Assembly: GCA_013298215.1 (NCBI GenBank)
Contig: JAAFKE010000018.1
Span: forward strand, 1-60,563
DNA: 60,563 bases
Source of the DNA: Cytophagales bacterium
GTDB lineage: Bacteria; Bacteroidota; Bacteroidia; Cytophagales; Spirosomataceae
Direction of reading: 5' to 3'
Positions within the stretch are counted from its first letter, which is position 1. Every line of letters starts with the position of its first letter. A program made the translations under genes and the position numbers. Below, piece by piece: positions 52,492-60,563 of this stretch. The notes beneath the pieces are model-generated. The model worked only from the letters and a program-made list of their open reading frames with translations, did not search any database and had not been told where the DNA came from.

Positions 52492-53697
52492 ATGTCAGAT
52501 CAAAAAAAAGTTGTTTTAGCGTTTAGTGGCGGCTTAGATACGTCGTTTTGTGTAAAATATTTGGGCGAAGACCTCGGTTACGAGATTCACTCGGTGCTGG
52601 TTGATACGGGTGGTTTTTCGGACGACGAACTCCAGACAATTGAGGCCAACGCCTACGCCTTGGGCGTAAAAAACCACGTGACGGTCAATAAAACGGAGTC
52701 GTACTACGGTGATTGTCTCAAATACCTGGTTTTTGGCAATGTACTCAAAAACAATACCTACCCACTTTCGGTAAGTGCCGAGCGGATTTTTCAGGCCGTG
52801 GCCGTGGCCGAATACGCCAAAGAAATTGGTGCCGATGCCATTGCGCACGGCAGCACGGGCGCGGGCAACGACCAGGTGCGGTTCGACATGGCGTTCAGGA
52901 TTATTATGCCCCAGGCCGAGATTATTACCCCGATCAGAGACCTGAAACTGTCGCGCGAGGCCGAAATTGACTACCTCACCAAAAAAGGGGTCGATCGGGC
53001 TTGGCACAAAGCAGCTTACAGCATTAATAAAGGACTCTGGGGGACATCGGTGGGCGGCAAAGAAACGCTGACATCGCACCAGTACTTGCCCGAAGAGGCT
53101 TGGCCAACGCAAATTACCAAGACCGACCCCGAAACCATAACGCTCATTTTTGAAAAAGGCGAGCTGGTGGGTTTGAGCGGCCACGATTGTAAAAATCCAG
53201 TTGATGCTATTCAAAAACTGGCGGCCATTGCCCAACCTTTTGGCATTGGGCGCGACATCCACGTGGGCGACACCATCATTGGCATAAAAGGCCGCGTGGG
53301 CTTCGAGGCCGCCGCGCCAATCATTATTATAAAGGCCCACCACGCCCTCGAAAAACACGTGCTGACCGAACAACAGCTGTACTGGAAAGAACAACTGGCC
53401 AATTCATACGGCACTTTGCTCCATAAAGGTCAGTTTACCGAACCAGTCATGCGCAACATCGAAGCCTTCCTGGCCGACACCCAAGCCCACGTTACGGGGC
53501 AAGTGTACGTACACTTGGCCCCCCACAGGTTCACAATACTTGGCATCGAGTCGCCCTTCGACCTGATGTCGTCGGTTTTTGGGAGCTACGGCGAGATGAA
53601 CAACGCCTGGACGGGCGACGACGTGCGCGGGTTCTCGAAAGTGGCATCTAACCAAGTGATGATTTATCAAAAGGTGGCGGCGGCGGCGGCTGAGTAA
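52492..53697 (+). CDS. argG: Argininosuccinate synthase
   Basis: ATP-dependent ligase joining citrulline and aspartate in arginine synthesis. 401 aa. N-terminal PP-loop VLAFSGGLDTSFCVKYL, then AHGSTGAGNDQVRFD (the citrulline/aspartate-binding segment), KKGVDRAWHKAAYSINKGLW, and a C-terminal KGRVGFEAAAPIIIIKAHHA. The other arginine genes are not in the window. It lies between the GT4 gene and a second GT-C gene, metabolically unrelated, and has its own -7 box. Confidence 0.96.
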   Translation: MSDQKKVVLAFSGGLDTSFCVKYLGEDLGYEIHSVLVDTGGFSDDELQTIEANAYALGVKNHVTVNKTESYYGDCLKYLVFGNVLKNNTYPLSVSAERIFQAVAVAEYAKEIGADAIAHGSTGAGNDQVRFDMAFRIIMPQAEIITPIRDLKLSREAEIDYLTKKGVDRAWHKAAYSINKGLWGTSVGGKETLTSHQYLPEEAWPTQITKTDPETITLIFEKGELVGLSGHDCKNPVDAIQKLAAIAQPFGIGRDIHVGDTIIGIKGRVGFEAAAPIIIIKAHHALEKHVLTEQQLYWKEQLANSYGTLLHKGQFTEPVMRNIEAFLADTQAHVTGQVYVHLAPHRFTILGIESPFDLMSSVFGSYGEMNNAWTGDDVRGFSKVASNQVMIYQKVAAAAAE

Positions 53698-53735
53698 ATT
53701 ATGCACCGACCCACCACCCTTTTCAAACACCAAGC

Positions 53736-55403
53736 ATGGACGCTTTCTTGAAGTTCTTGAAAAAAATACCAATTTTAGACTGGGTAAGTCTCGGAGTTCT
53801 GTTGCTGGCTGGCTACGTGCTTTGCAGCCACCTAAACCAGATTTCTGACTTAGAATTCGGTGATGAAGCCTACTACGGGTACATTGCCAATCACTTTTTT
53901 CCTGAGCGGCCTATTCGAGGAGATTGGGGGCCAGTGTATTCGTTTTGGTACTTGTTTCTGCGCATTTTTGAGCAAGATTCGGTGCGGCTTTATTTTTTAA
54001 ACATGGTGGTGCTCTCCACGCTCGCGCCGCTGGCGTTGTACGTGGGGCTGCGGTCGGCGGGGCAACCGTGGTGGCTGGCACTTTATTTTGGGCTGGTGCT
54101 GGTCTTTTCGCCGCTCAATGTTCCAATTGGCGTAAAAATCAGCGTCCTGATTTTTATCCTGACCATGTTGATGATTTTTATAGCCCGCTACAAGAACCTG
54201 TTGGCCGCCGACTCGCTGGCGTTGCTGACGGTCTTTGCCACTTTTTTTTCTTATATGCGTCCCGAAAATATCTTGGTGGTGGGTGGCGCAGTGGTGGTTG
54301 GGGTGGGGTTGAGGTTTTACCAAAAGCGCACTTTTTTACCCGTTTTTTATAGCCTGTTGCCGCTTTTAGTGCTGGTTTTGTGCATCGGCCTGCCCGTGTC
54401 CGACAAAGCCACGCTCACTTTCCAGCAAGATTTTTCGGCCAATTACGCAGTCATGTATCCCGAAAAAGTCAAAAACCTCAATGGGTGGATCGATTACGAT
54501 CAAATAGTGCAGATTGCCTTTGGGCAAAAGGTGGCGAGTGTTCCCGAGGCGTTGAAGATAAACCCTGGTTTGTATTTCGATGCCCACATTGTGGCAAACC
54601 ACCGTGGTATTGTAGACAACATCAAAACTATTTTTTTCGACCTATTTTCGCCAATTACGCCCCTGGCGGCGGGTGTGCCCCACAAAACCAAGGCGTTGTT
54701 GCTGCTCGTGGTGCTTTTTGTAGTGTCCATCGATCCCCGCAAGGTTATTAAAAGTGCCGAAACTGTTTGGCAATCGGCGGGGCGGCCGTTGCTGTTTCTG
54801 ATGGTTATTATAGCGGGTGTGGCGGCGGCTTCGTACTATTCGAGTGGTTTTAAAATTCGGTACTGGGTGCTTTGTTATTCCCTGCTACCACTGCTGGTGG
54901 GTATGGTATGGCAGTTTTGGCAGTTGAGTTCGCGGCAGTTTGCAGTTGGCAACGCGCTCCAAAAAGCACTGAAAATAACCGCTTGCGTACTGTTTTTGGG
55001 TTGGATTGCCGTTTATTTATGGGAGCAAAATCAAAAATTGGGTGCGCAGACGAAGCTCCAAACGAGCGTGGCCAGGGTTAGGTACTACCAAAAACTGGTT
55101 GCTTCGCTCAAAAACAACCGTGATATAGTAGCTTTTGATCCGCCCGACCAATTGGGTACGCACGTGAACTGGAAGTGCGTGACGTGGTCGGACTATAAAC
55201 GAGACGGTACTTTTCCACAATTTTTGGCCGACCGAAAAATCACCTTTCTGTATTTTCATAAGTTCGCCCGCGACTATTACAGTTCCGACAGTAGTTTTAG
55301 GGCGTTCATCAAGCAGCCGCCCGCCAACTTTGCAAAAATATACAACGCCCCTGACGACGAGTACATCTTCATCGACGTAACTCATTTGCCAGCCGGAAAG
55401 TAA
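53736..55403 (+). CDS. GT-C type membrane protein, putative glycosyltransferase
   Basis: 555-aa integral membrane protein with about ten to twelve segments. Early loop ISDLEFGDEAYYGYIAN carries the acidic D-E of GT39/GT-C enzymes, followed by GPVYSFWYLFLRIFEQDS. The C-terminal region (about 440-555) is soluble and ends EYIFIDVTHLPAGK. It is likely a polyprenyl-sugar-dependent glycosyltransferase, more divergent than the GT39 gene at 49.6 kb. It starts 38 bp after argG on the same strand and converges with hisG. Confidence 0.75.
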   Translation: MDAFLKFLKKIPILDWVSLGVLLLAGYVLCSHLNQISDLEFGDEAYYGYIANHFFPERPIRGDWGPVYSFWYLFLRIFEQDSVRLYFLNMVVLSTLAPLALYVGLRSAGQPWWLALYFGLVLVFSPLNVPIGVKISVLIFILTMLMIFIARYKNLLAADSLALLTVFATFFSYMRPENILVVGGAVVVGVGLRFYQKRTFLPVFYSLLPLLVLVLCIGLPVSDKATLTFQQDFSANYAVMYPEKVKNLNGWIDYDQIVQIAFGQKVASVPEALKINPGLYFDAHIVANHRGIVDNIKTIFFDLFSPITPLAAGVPHKTKALLLLVVLFVVSIDPRKVIKSAETVWQSAGRPLLFLMVIIAGVAAASYYSSGFKIRYWVLCYSLLPLLVGMVWQFWQLSSRQFAVGNALQKALKITACVLFLGWIAVYLWEQNQKLGAQTKLQTSVARVRYYQKLVASLKNNRDIVAFDPPDQLGTHVNWKCVTWSDYKRDGTFPQFLADRKITFLYFHKFARDYYSSDSSFRAFIKQPPANFAKIYNAPDDEYIFIDVTHLPAGK

Positions 55404-55439
55404 TTTGTAGACGGGAAAGTTTTGGTGGTTTTGCGGAAA

Positions 55440-56300
55440 CTAATGCACCATTTTTTCGATTGGTATTATCAAAATTCCTTGCGCACCAGCCGCTCTGATG
55501 GCCTCGATGTTGTTCCAGAAGTCGTTTTCTTCGATCACCGAGTGCACCGAACTCCACCCGCCCGCCGCCAGTGGCAACACCGTGGGGCTTTTCATGCCTG
55601 GTATCAGTCCGATAATCTCGTTGAGTTTGTCGTTTGGGGCATTCAGCAGAATATATTTGTAGTTTTGGGCAGTTTGAACGGCGTTGATTCTGAACAATAA
55701 TTTGGCGAGAATCGCCCGTTTTTCGTCGCTCAATGTGGGGTTGCCCACCAACACTGCCTCCGAACGAAAAATCACCTCTACTTCTTTGAGGCCGTTGCTC
55801 AGTAGGGTGCTTCCCGAACTCACAATGTCGCAAACGGCATCGGCCAACCCGATGCTGGGGGCAATCTCGACCGATCCTGATATAACGTGTATGTTTGCCT
55901 GTATGTCTTTGGCCGCCAGGTATTTACCCAATAAGTTTGGGTACGAAGTGGCAATGCTTTTGCCCTCAAAATTGTTGATATTACCGTAGGTTTCGCCGCG
56001 CGGAATGGCAATTGACAGGCGACACTTAGAAAACCCGAGTCGGTGAACCACGTCTAACTGATGGTTGCTTTCGACGTACACGTTTTCGCCCACTATGCCC
56101 AGGTCGGCTACCCCGTCGGCCACGTACCCCGAAATATCATCGTCCCTCAGAAACAAAAACTCGGCAGCAAAATTGCTCGAAACCGACCGAAGTTTACCCG
56201 ACGAACCCGCCTCGAACTTGATTCCACATTCTTTAAAAAGTTGGATCGAATCCTCACTCAACCGCCCCGATTTCTGAAGCGCAATACGAATACTGGTCAT
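55440..56300 (-). CDS. hisG: ATP phosphoribosyltransferase, long form
   Basis: First enzyme of histidine synthesis, joining ATP and PRPP. 286 aa from ATG 56,300 (MTSIRIALQKSGRLSEDSI); an upstream start would add 14 residues. The catalytic domain has DLGIVGENVYVE and the PRPP loop DAVCDIVSSGSTLLSNGL. The C-terminal part, with LPLAAGGWSSVHSVIEENDF, is the ACT-like regulatory domain of the long form, which allows histidine feedback inhibition. It is a single minus-strand gene, not next to hisD or other his genes. Confidence 0.95.
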   Translation of the reverse strand: MTSIRIALQKSGRLSEDSIQLFKECGIKFEAGSSGKLRSVSSNFAAEFLFLRDDDISGYVADGVADLGIVGENVYVESNHQLDVVHRLGFSKCRLSIAIPRGETYGNINNFEGKSIATSYPNLLGKYLAAKDIQANIHVISGSVEIAPSIGLADAVCDIVSSGSTLLSNGLKEVEVIFRSEAVLVGNPTLSDEKRAILAKLLFRINAVQTAQNYKYILLNAPNDKLNEIIGLIPGMKSPTVLPLAAGGWSSVHSVIEENDFWNNIEAIRAAGAQGILIIPIEKMVH

Positions 56301-57221
56301 GTGTATTTTTTTATGATAAAGCGGGCCAAGATGGCCTGCCACTGGATAACTAAGTGTAAAAATAGTTAGAAAACTTCAGGTTCTTCTCCTCTTTTAGTGG
56401 GGATCAGTATATTCAGTTTAGCATTGGGACTTCAATCACCATTAATGATTAGTTCCGTTGATTTTAAATAGGTTTCAGACAAGCAAGAGTTGCACATAGA
56501 AGTTGGCCATAAGAAGGAGGTAAGTTTTTAGTACGACGGTCGAAGATATAGTCTGTATGGCGGGGAAGAGAAATTAAGGAGACAGCAGATATATTAATTT
56601 GTTTGATAATTTAAGGGAAGCAAAGCAGTTTGGTACGATGTTTGTAACAAATGAAATTGCAGATGTACGTACTACGACAAGTTACGTTTGCTACCCCATG
56701 AGTTTTTTTTATTTGCCTATATGTCTAAATTGAGCCAATAGCGGCTCCTTTTTTGATCTTAGCAAGATATTTGCTGCACTTTACTTGATAGAAGCCCAAT
56801 GTCTTAATTGAACACATTGGTTTCACTATCCAATTACTTTTCATCTTTTTAGTAATTATATCACTACAATGGAGTATTGTTTTACCTCGTTGGTTATCTG
56901 GTCCTACCGGTCTCACAGGCTGCTTTGCGTTATGTTGATGGTAGTTTTGCTGACTTCTCCAACTACCAATGCCCACATGAACAAAACGATTTTTCGCAAC
57001 CCCACGAAGATCGACTTATTCAGGGTTCCGGTTCAATCTTTTTACAGCTCGATCCCGCCAATTGGATATCCCAAAATGGCCAATGCTGCGGGAGCTTGTG
57101 CATCTGTTATATAGGAGGCATTTCAACTATTACTCCTGTCTACTTAAAATACGTTACTCTACATCTCACAAGAAAATTAAATTCAGGCATTAACAACCAA
57201 ACCATTTAATACCCCGCAATC
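56301..57221. other. 921-bp AT-rich region without a supported gene
   Basis: Open frames of 80-110 codons exist on both strands (for example 56,869-57,114 plus and 56,725-56,976 minus), but none shows a recognisable domain or signal peptide. TACGTTTG at 56,683-56,690 fits a -7 box, with TTG at 56,657 somewhat too far upstream. It may hold the promoter and long leader of the giant gene, or a decayed gene. Confidence 0.45.
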
Positions 57222-60200
57222 ATGAAAAATTATACCACGCTCAGACACGTCGGCCTATTTCGCTTCGCGTTTTTCGCTCTGTTGTGTCTTTTTAGTCTAA
57301 CGGTATCGCATGCCCAAACCCTTTCTGGTACAGTATACCGCGATTACAATGCCAATGGTGTGCTAAACGCCAACGAAGAAGGAGCTGCGGGGGTGTCGGT
57401 ACGGGCATTTGACGCTTCAGGTTCCCAAATAGGGCCAACTGCTATTTCGGGTACCAATGGAACTTGGTCTATCTTTACGGGTACTTCGGCTCGACTTAGG
57501 ATCCAGTTTTCGCTCCCTAACACAAATATAAATCCTGCTGGCGCGCGGGCAGGGATTGACTTTGAAGCGGCAGTTTCCTCAACGGGTACTAACGTTCAGT
57601 TTTTTACGGGCGGCTCTTCGGGGGTTAATTTCGGCATCAACCTCCCCAGTGATTATTGCCAGCCTAATCCCAACTTGGTTATTCCGTGTTATGAAAATGG
57701 AAATGCAGCCCCCAATACCAACAAGGGGATTGTGTCGACTCCTTATAATAATTCGGGCAGTAGTTTAACGGGTATCAGTGGCGTAGCCAATATAAATCAA
57801 GTCGGTTCAGTTTGGGGCATGGGCTGGTCGGCGCAATCAAAAAGGATGTTTGCTTCAGCCGTGCTGAAACGGCACGTTGGTTTGGGACCCCAGGGAATGG
57901 GCGGTGTTTATGTCATGGATATGTTCAGCTCACCTGGCAACGTAGCCACCAGTTTTACTTTGCAGGGCATTAGTCCCGTAAATGGTGGACCATCCATTGA
58001 TTTGGGCTCGGTAAACCGCAGTGGCTCTTCGGATTTTATCCTTCCCAACAGTACGACAGCCGATAGCCGCGACATTGATGCATTACTTAAAGTAGGAACC
58101 GTTGGTTACGGCGACGCCGAGGTGACGGAAGATGGTAAATCACTCTGGTTGGTGAACCTCAACCAGCGGGCGCTGATTAAAGTAGACATCAGTGCGCCGT
58201 CCACCTATCCGCCCTCATCAAGTGCGCCAGTTAGCCAATATTCTATTTTAGGAATGGCGGGGGCACCTTCTTGCCCAAATGGCAGCTTTAGACCTTGGGC
58301 ATTAAAGTTTCACCGAGGAGTGGGCTACTTGGGAGTTGTCTGCAACGCCTCGCTTGGTACTGTCTCAGACTTATTGGTTACTATTTATTCGTTTGATCCA
58401 AATAATCCTGTTGCATTAACTCAACTAAAACAATTTTCGATGGCTTATCCCCGCGAGAAAGCACGTGATTTCGGGCCGTTCGGTAACACTGAGAATGGTG
58501 GTTGGAAGCCTTGGATAACAGCTTGGCCTCTTGGTCCCTTTGAAGGAACAAGCAATGCTGGCGTTCCTTATGAGAGAGCGTGGCCGCAGCCCATGTTGAC
58601 CGATATTGAATTTACGCAACAGGGAAAAATGGTCCTCGGCATAGCTGACCGTTGGGGATTTCAAACGGGCTTTCAGAACAGACTGGCAATTTCGGGTTCA
58701 AATTTACTCATTTCAGGAGTTAATGCGGGCGACATTCTCCAGCTTTGCAATGTCAACGGCACTTGGTTGTGGGAAGGTCAGACGGGTGGTTGCCCCGTAA
58801 ACGACAACAGCGCTGGCGTTACGAGTACTTCTATCACCGATAGTCCAAACGGATCAGGGGAGTTTTTCTACCAAGATTCGTTCAACGATACTGATTATGC
58901 GCCCACGTGGAATCACGACGAAACTGCTTTGGGTGGATTAGCCGTTTTAAAGGGGTCCAATGAAGTAGTAGCAGGACACTACAATCCCATTAATGGCAAA
59001 GGACTCAATAACTCGGGCCTTAGCACTGCTTTTACTTCTGGGCTTTTGTTTCACAATACTGCAACAGGGGCTCGTTCTGATGAACTGCTGATTATTCCAA
59101 GTTCATACACTACAACCGCTGGGCTTGCTTCTCAAGGAAAAGCGACCAGTCTGGGAGATATGGAGCTGACGTGTAATCCGCCTCCAATCATGATCGGTAA
59201 CCGCGTATGGGAAGATATTGATAATGATGGTATCCAAGATGCCGACGAACTTGGTATTCCTGGCGTCCAAGTAGTTTTGAGAGGCCCTGGTCTTCCGAGT
59301 TCTGGGGTGTCGGTAACTACCAATAGCAATGGTGAATACTATTTTACCGATGCACCAGGGTCAAATACGACGGGCTTTGTTTACAACTTGGCTTTGGCAA
59401 ACCTCAACAACTACACGCTCACCTTCCCAACGGTGGTCAGTACCCTGTCAATTAGTACTCTACCAAACGCTGGTTCTGACAATACTATAAATTCGAAGCC
59501 AGCAGCTAATACGGGTGTTGTGTCCTTCACACTGGGTGACAAAGGTCAAAATAATTATATTTTCGATGCAGGTTATTACGGTTGTCCCTTGGTAACTCCA
59601 CCCGTGGGCACTGACCGCGCGATTTGTCAAGGCGCGGCGATCCCAGCCTTGACGGCAACAGTAGGCACAGGCGAGACCGTTGATTGGTACAGTGCAGCCA
59701 GTGGCGGCACGGCCATTGCGACGGGCAGTTTGAGCTACACGCCATCGGGTGCTGGCACGTTCTACGCCGAAACGCGGAACATCGCCACCAACTGTAAATC
59801 ATCAACTCGGACGGCCGTAACCTTGACGATCAACCCACTGCCAACGCTAACGTTGGTAGGCAGCGCAGTATGTTCGGTTGATTTATTGACCTATTCAGCT
59901 ACATTTACTTCTAACGGCACCGTAACGGCGAGTGCAGGTACGATCAGCGGCAACACCGTAACGGGCGTACCGATCGGCAGCAGCCTAACGCTGACCGCCA
60001 CCAGCACGCCAGGTTGCGTAACCACCTTAGTCGTGACACCTCCCGTGTGTACTTGTCCAGCGGTGACGCCACCCGTGGGAACGAACCGCGTGATTTGCCA
60101 AGGTGCGGCGATCCCCGCCTTGACGGCAACAGTAGGCACAGGCGAGACCGTTGATTGGTACAGTGCAGCCACTGGCGGCACGGCCATTGCGACGGGCAGT

Positions 60201-60563
60201 TTGAGCTACACGCCATCGGGTGCGGGTACTTTCTACGCCGAAACGCGGAACATTGCCACCAACTGTAAATCATCAACTCGGACGGCGGTAACCTTGACAG
60301 TGAATCCACTACCGACGCTTTCTTTAACGGCTAGTGCGGCCTGCGCGGTTAATTTATTGACTTATTCGGTTGGTTTTACTTCCAACGGCACCGTAACGGC
60401 GAGTGCAGGCACAATCAGCGGCAACACCGTAACGGGCGTACCGATTGGCAGCAACGTAACGCTGACTGCCACCAGCACGCCTGGATGCGTGACGACCTTA
60501 GTCGTGACACCTCCCGTGTGTACCTGTCCAGCGGTGACCCCACCCGTGGGCACGAACCGCGTG
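57222..60563 (+). CDS. Giant secreted SdrD-B / Ig-like repeat protein (5' part, runs off window)
   Basis: Open from ATG 57,222 to the window end with no stop: at least 1114 codons. Signal peptide about 1-32 (ending VSHAQ). A first SdrD-B-like beta-sandwich (about 33-140) starts SGTVYRDYNANGVLNANEEG. A middle region (about 150-650) contains GDAEVTEDGKSLWLVNLNQR and resembles beta-propeller-like contact regions. A second SdrD-B domain (about 657-790) starts IGNRVWEDIDNDGIQDADE, with Ca2+-type Asp-rich loop. From residue 793, 157-residue repeats each hold an Ig_7-like unit (TVDWYSAA.GGTAIATGS) and a Cys-containing second half. The architecture is that of a large surface adhesin or matrix protein. 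A T9SS sorting domain would be expected at the unseen C-terminus. Confidence 0.88.
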   Translation, partial: MKNYTTLRHVGLFRFAFFALLCLFSLTVSHAQTLSGTVYRDYNANGVLNANEEGAAGVSVRAFDASGSQIGPTAISGTNGTWSIFTGTSARLRIQFSLPNTNINPAGARAGIDFEAAVSSTGTNVQFFTGGSSGVNFGINLPSDYCQPNPNLVIPCYENGNAAPNTNKGIVSTPYNNSGSSLTGISGVANINQVGSVWGMGWSAQSKRMFASAVLKRHVGLGPQGMGGVYVMDMFSSPGNVATSFTLQGISPVNGGPSIDLGSVNRSGSSDFILPNSTTADSRDIDALLKVGTVGYGDAEVTEDGKSLWLVNLNQRALIKVDISAPSTYPPSSSAPVSQYSILGMAGAPSCPNGSFRPWALKFHRGVGYLGVVCNASLGTVSDLLVTIYSFDPNNPVALTQLKQFSMAYPREKARDFGPFGNTENGGWKPWITAWPLGPFEGTSNAGVPYERAWPQPMLTDIEFTQQGKMVLGIADRWGFQTGFQNRLAISGSNLLISGVNAGDILQLCNVNGTWLWEGQTGGCPVNDNSAGVTSTSITDSPNGSGEFFYQDSFNDTDYAPTWNHDETALGGLAVLKGSNEVVAGHYNPINGKGLNNSGLSTAFTSGLLFHNTATGARSDELLIIPSSYTTTAGLASQGKATSLGDMELTCNPPPIMIGNRVWEDIDNDGIQDADELGIPGVQVVLRGPGLPSSGVSVTTNSNGEYYFTDAPGSNTTGFVYNLALANLNNYTLTFPTVVSTLSISTLPNAGSDNTINSKPAANTGVVSFTLGDKGQNNYIFDAGYYGCPLVTPPVGTDRAICQGAAIPALTATVGTGETVDWYSAASGGTAIATGSLSYTPSGAGTFYAETRNIATNCKSSTRTAVTLTINPLPTLTLVGSAVCSVDLLTYSATFTSNGTVTASAGTISGNTVTGVPIGSSLTLTATSTPGCVTTLVVTPPVCTCPAVTPPVGTNRVICQGAAIPALTATVGTGETVDWYSAATGGTAIATGSLSYTPSGAGTFYAETRNIATNCKSSTRTAVTLTVNPLPTLSLTASAACAVNLLTYSVGFTSNGTVTASAGTISGNTVTGVPIGSNVTLTATSTPGCVTTLVVTPPVCTCPAVTPPVGTNRV
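59598..60068 (+). repeat. 471-bp tandem repeat, unit 1 (157 aa)
   Basis: The unit starts at CCACCCGTGGGC and encodes PPVGTDRAICQGAAIP, an Ig_7-like domain, and a second half ending PPVCTCPAVT. It is followed directly by unit 2 in the same frame. Confidence 0.92.
60069..60539 (+). repeat. 471-bp tandem repeat, unit 2
   Basis: Same length as unit 1 and near-identical at the DNA level. Differences are scattered, with a cluster in the second half (SAVCSVDLL in unit 1 against SAACAVNLL here). Unit 3 starts at 60,540 and is cut by the window end after 24 bp. Confidence 0.92.

Noticed and set aside
51647-52492. Minus-strand ORF of 281 codons
   Set aside because: Antisense to the GT4 gene; composition is that of a reverse-frame shadow.
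52534-53394. Minus-strand ORF of 286 codons
   Set aside because: Antisense to argG, whose frame has full family motifs.
56869-57209. Short overlapping ORFs before the giant gene
   Set aside because: No signal peptide or domain, and competing frames on both strands; insufficient evidence for a gene.
59527-60553. Several minus-strand ORFs of 60-120 codons
   Set aside because: They are reverse translations of the 471-bp repeats in the giant plus-strand gene, and repeat among themselves for that reason.
59598-60563. Tandem repeats considered as a CRISPR array
   Set aside because: Units are 471 bp, contiguous, in frame and protein-coding, with no spacers and no cas genes.
1-60563. tRNA, rRNA, prophage, transposase or defence-system genes
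   Set aside because: I looked for conserved tRNA T-arm strings, transposase and phage motifs and nuclease/NTPase defence pairs, and found none beyond the single Uma2-type protein.

Overview
The window looks like a chromosomal segment from a member of Bacteroidota, most likely order Cytophagales. The evidence is the gene content: a uppS-bamA-ompH-ompH cluster, GLPGLI, DUF4249, DUF4290 and DUF4292 proteins, a GT117 (DUF2723) membrane protein, a PafA-type phosphatase, a type IX secretion (T9SS) C-terminal sorting domain, and -7 promoter boxes of the TAnnTTTG type used by this phylum. I see no rRNA, tRNA, CRISPR array, intact transposon or prophage. Most genes are housekeeping, in short operons on both strands.

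Layout. 0-5.2 kb: undecaprenyl diphosphate synthase, the outer-membrane insertase BamA with an unusual Gly-rich pentapeptide array, and two Skp/OmpH chaperones. 5.3-11.6 kb: fatty-acid and propionate metabolism (bifunctional hydratase/dehydrogenase, methylmalonyl-CoA mutase), a DinB/YfiT-like protein overlapping a small FeoB-associated Cys-rich membrane protein, a 45-aa membrane miniprotein and Maf. 11.6-14.7 kb: a secreted GH13-like protein whose four catalytic regions are all degenerate, and a Uma2-type nuclease. 14.9-22.9 kb: two outer-membrane receptor modules side by side (DUF4249 lipoprotein + TonB-dependent receptor; GLPGLI protein + receptor-like outer-membrane protein), then a class A beta-lactamase.

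22.9-29.9 kb (minus strand): DUF4290, MurA with Asp in place of the active-site Cys, a TPR protein, a DUF4292 lipoprotein, an EnvC-like factor and PanB. 30-43.9 kb: MFS exporter, Fe-S protein, TPR protein, MenA, glutathione peroxidase, HisF, a DbpA-like helicase preceded by a 23-bp perfect inverted repeat, GT117, PafA, a secreted protein and an orphan response regulator. 44-56.3 kb: PurB, a secreted Ig-like protein, CoaX, LhgO, then a PAP2 / MobA-like / GT39 / GT4 run with overlapping junctions, ArgG, a second GT-C protein and HisG. 56.3-57.2 kb has no gene I can support. From 57,222 to the window end runs one open reading frame of at least 1114 codons: a secreted SdrD-B/Ig-like giant protein entering an array of near-identical 471-bp repeats.

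Themes. Envelope biogenesis recurs: lipid carrier synthesis, BamA and its chaperones, peptidoglycan precursor synthesis and hydrolase activation, glycosyltransferases and TonB-linked receptors. The points most worth checking are the catalytically degenerate secreted amylase homologue, the adjacent receptor modules with a beta-lactamase, the repeat-rich giant surface protein, the Gly-rich BamA, and the hairpin against the helicase start codon. I did not find a clearly new multi-gene system such as a defence island or biosynthetic cluster. All family assignments come from motif recognition without database searches.
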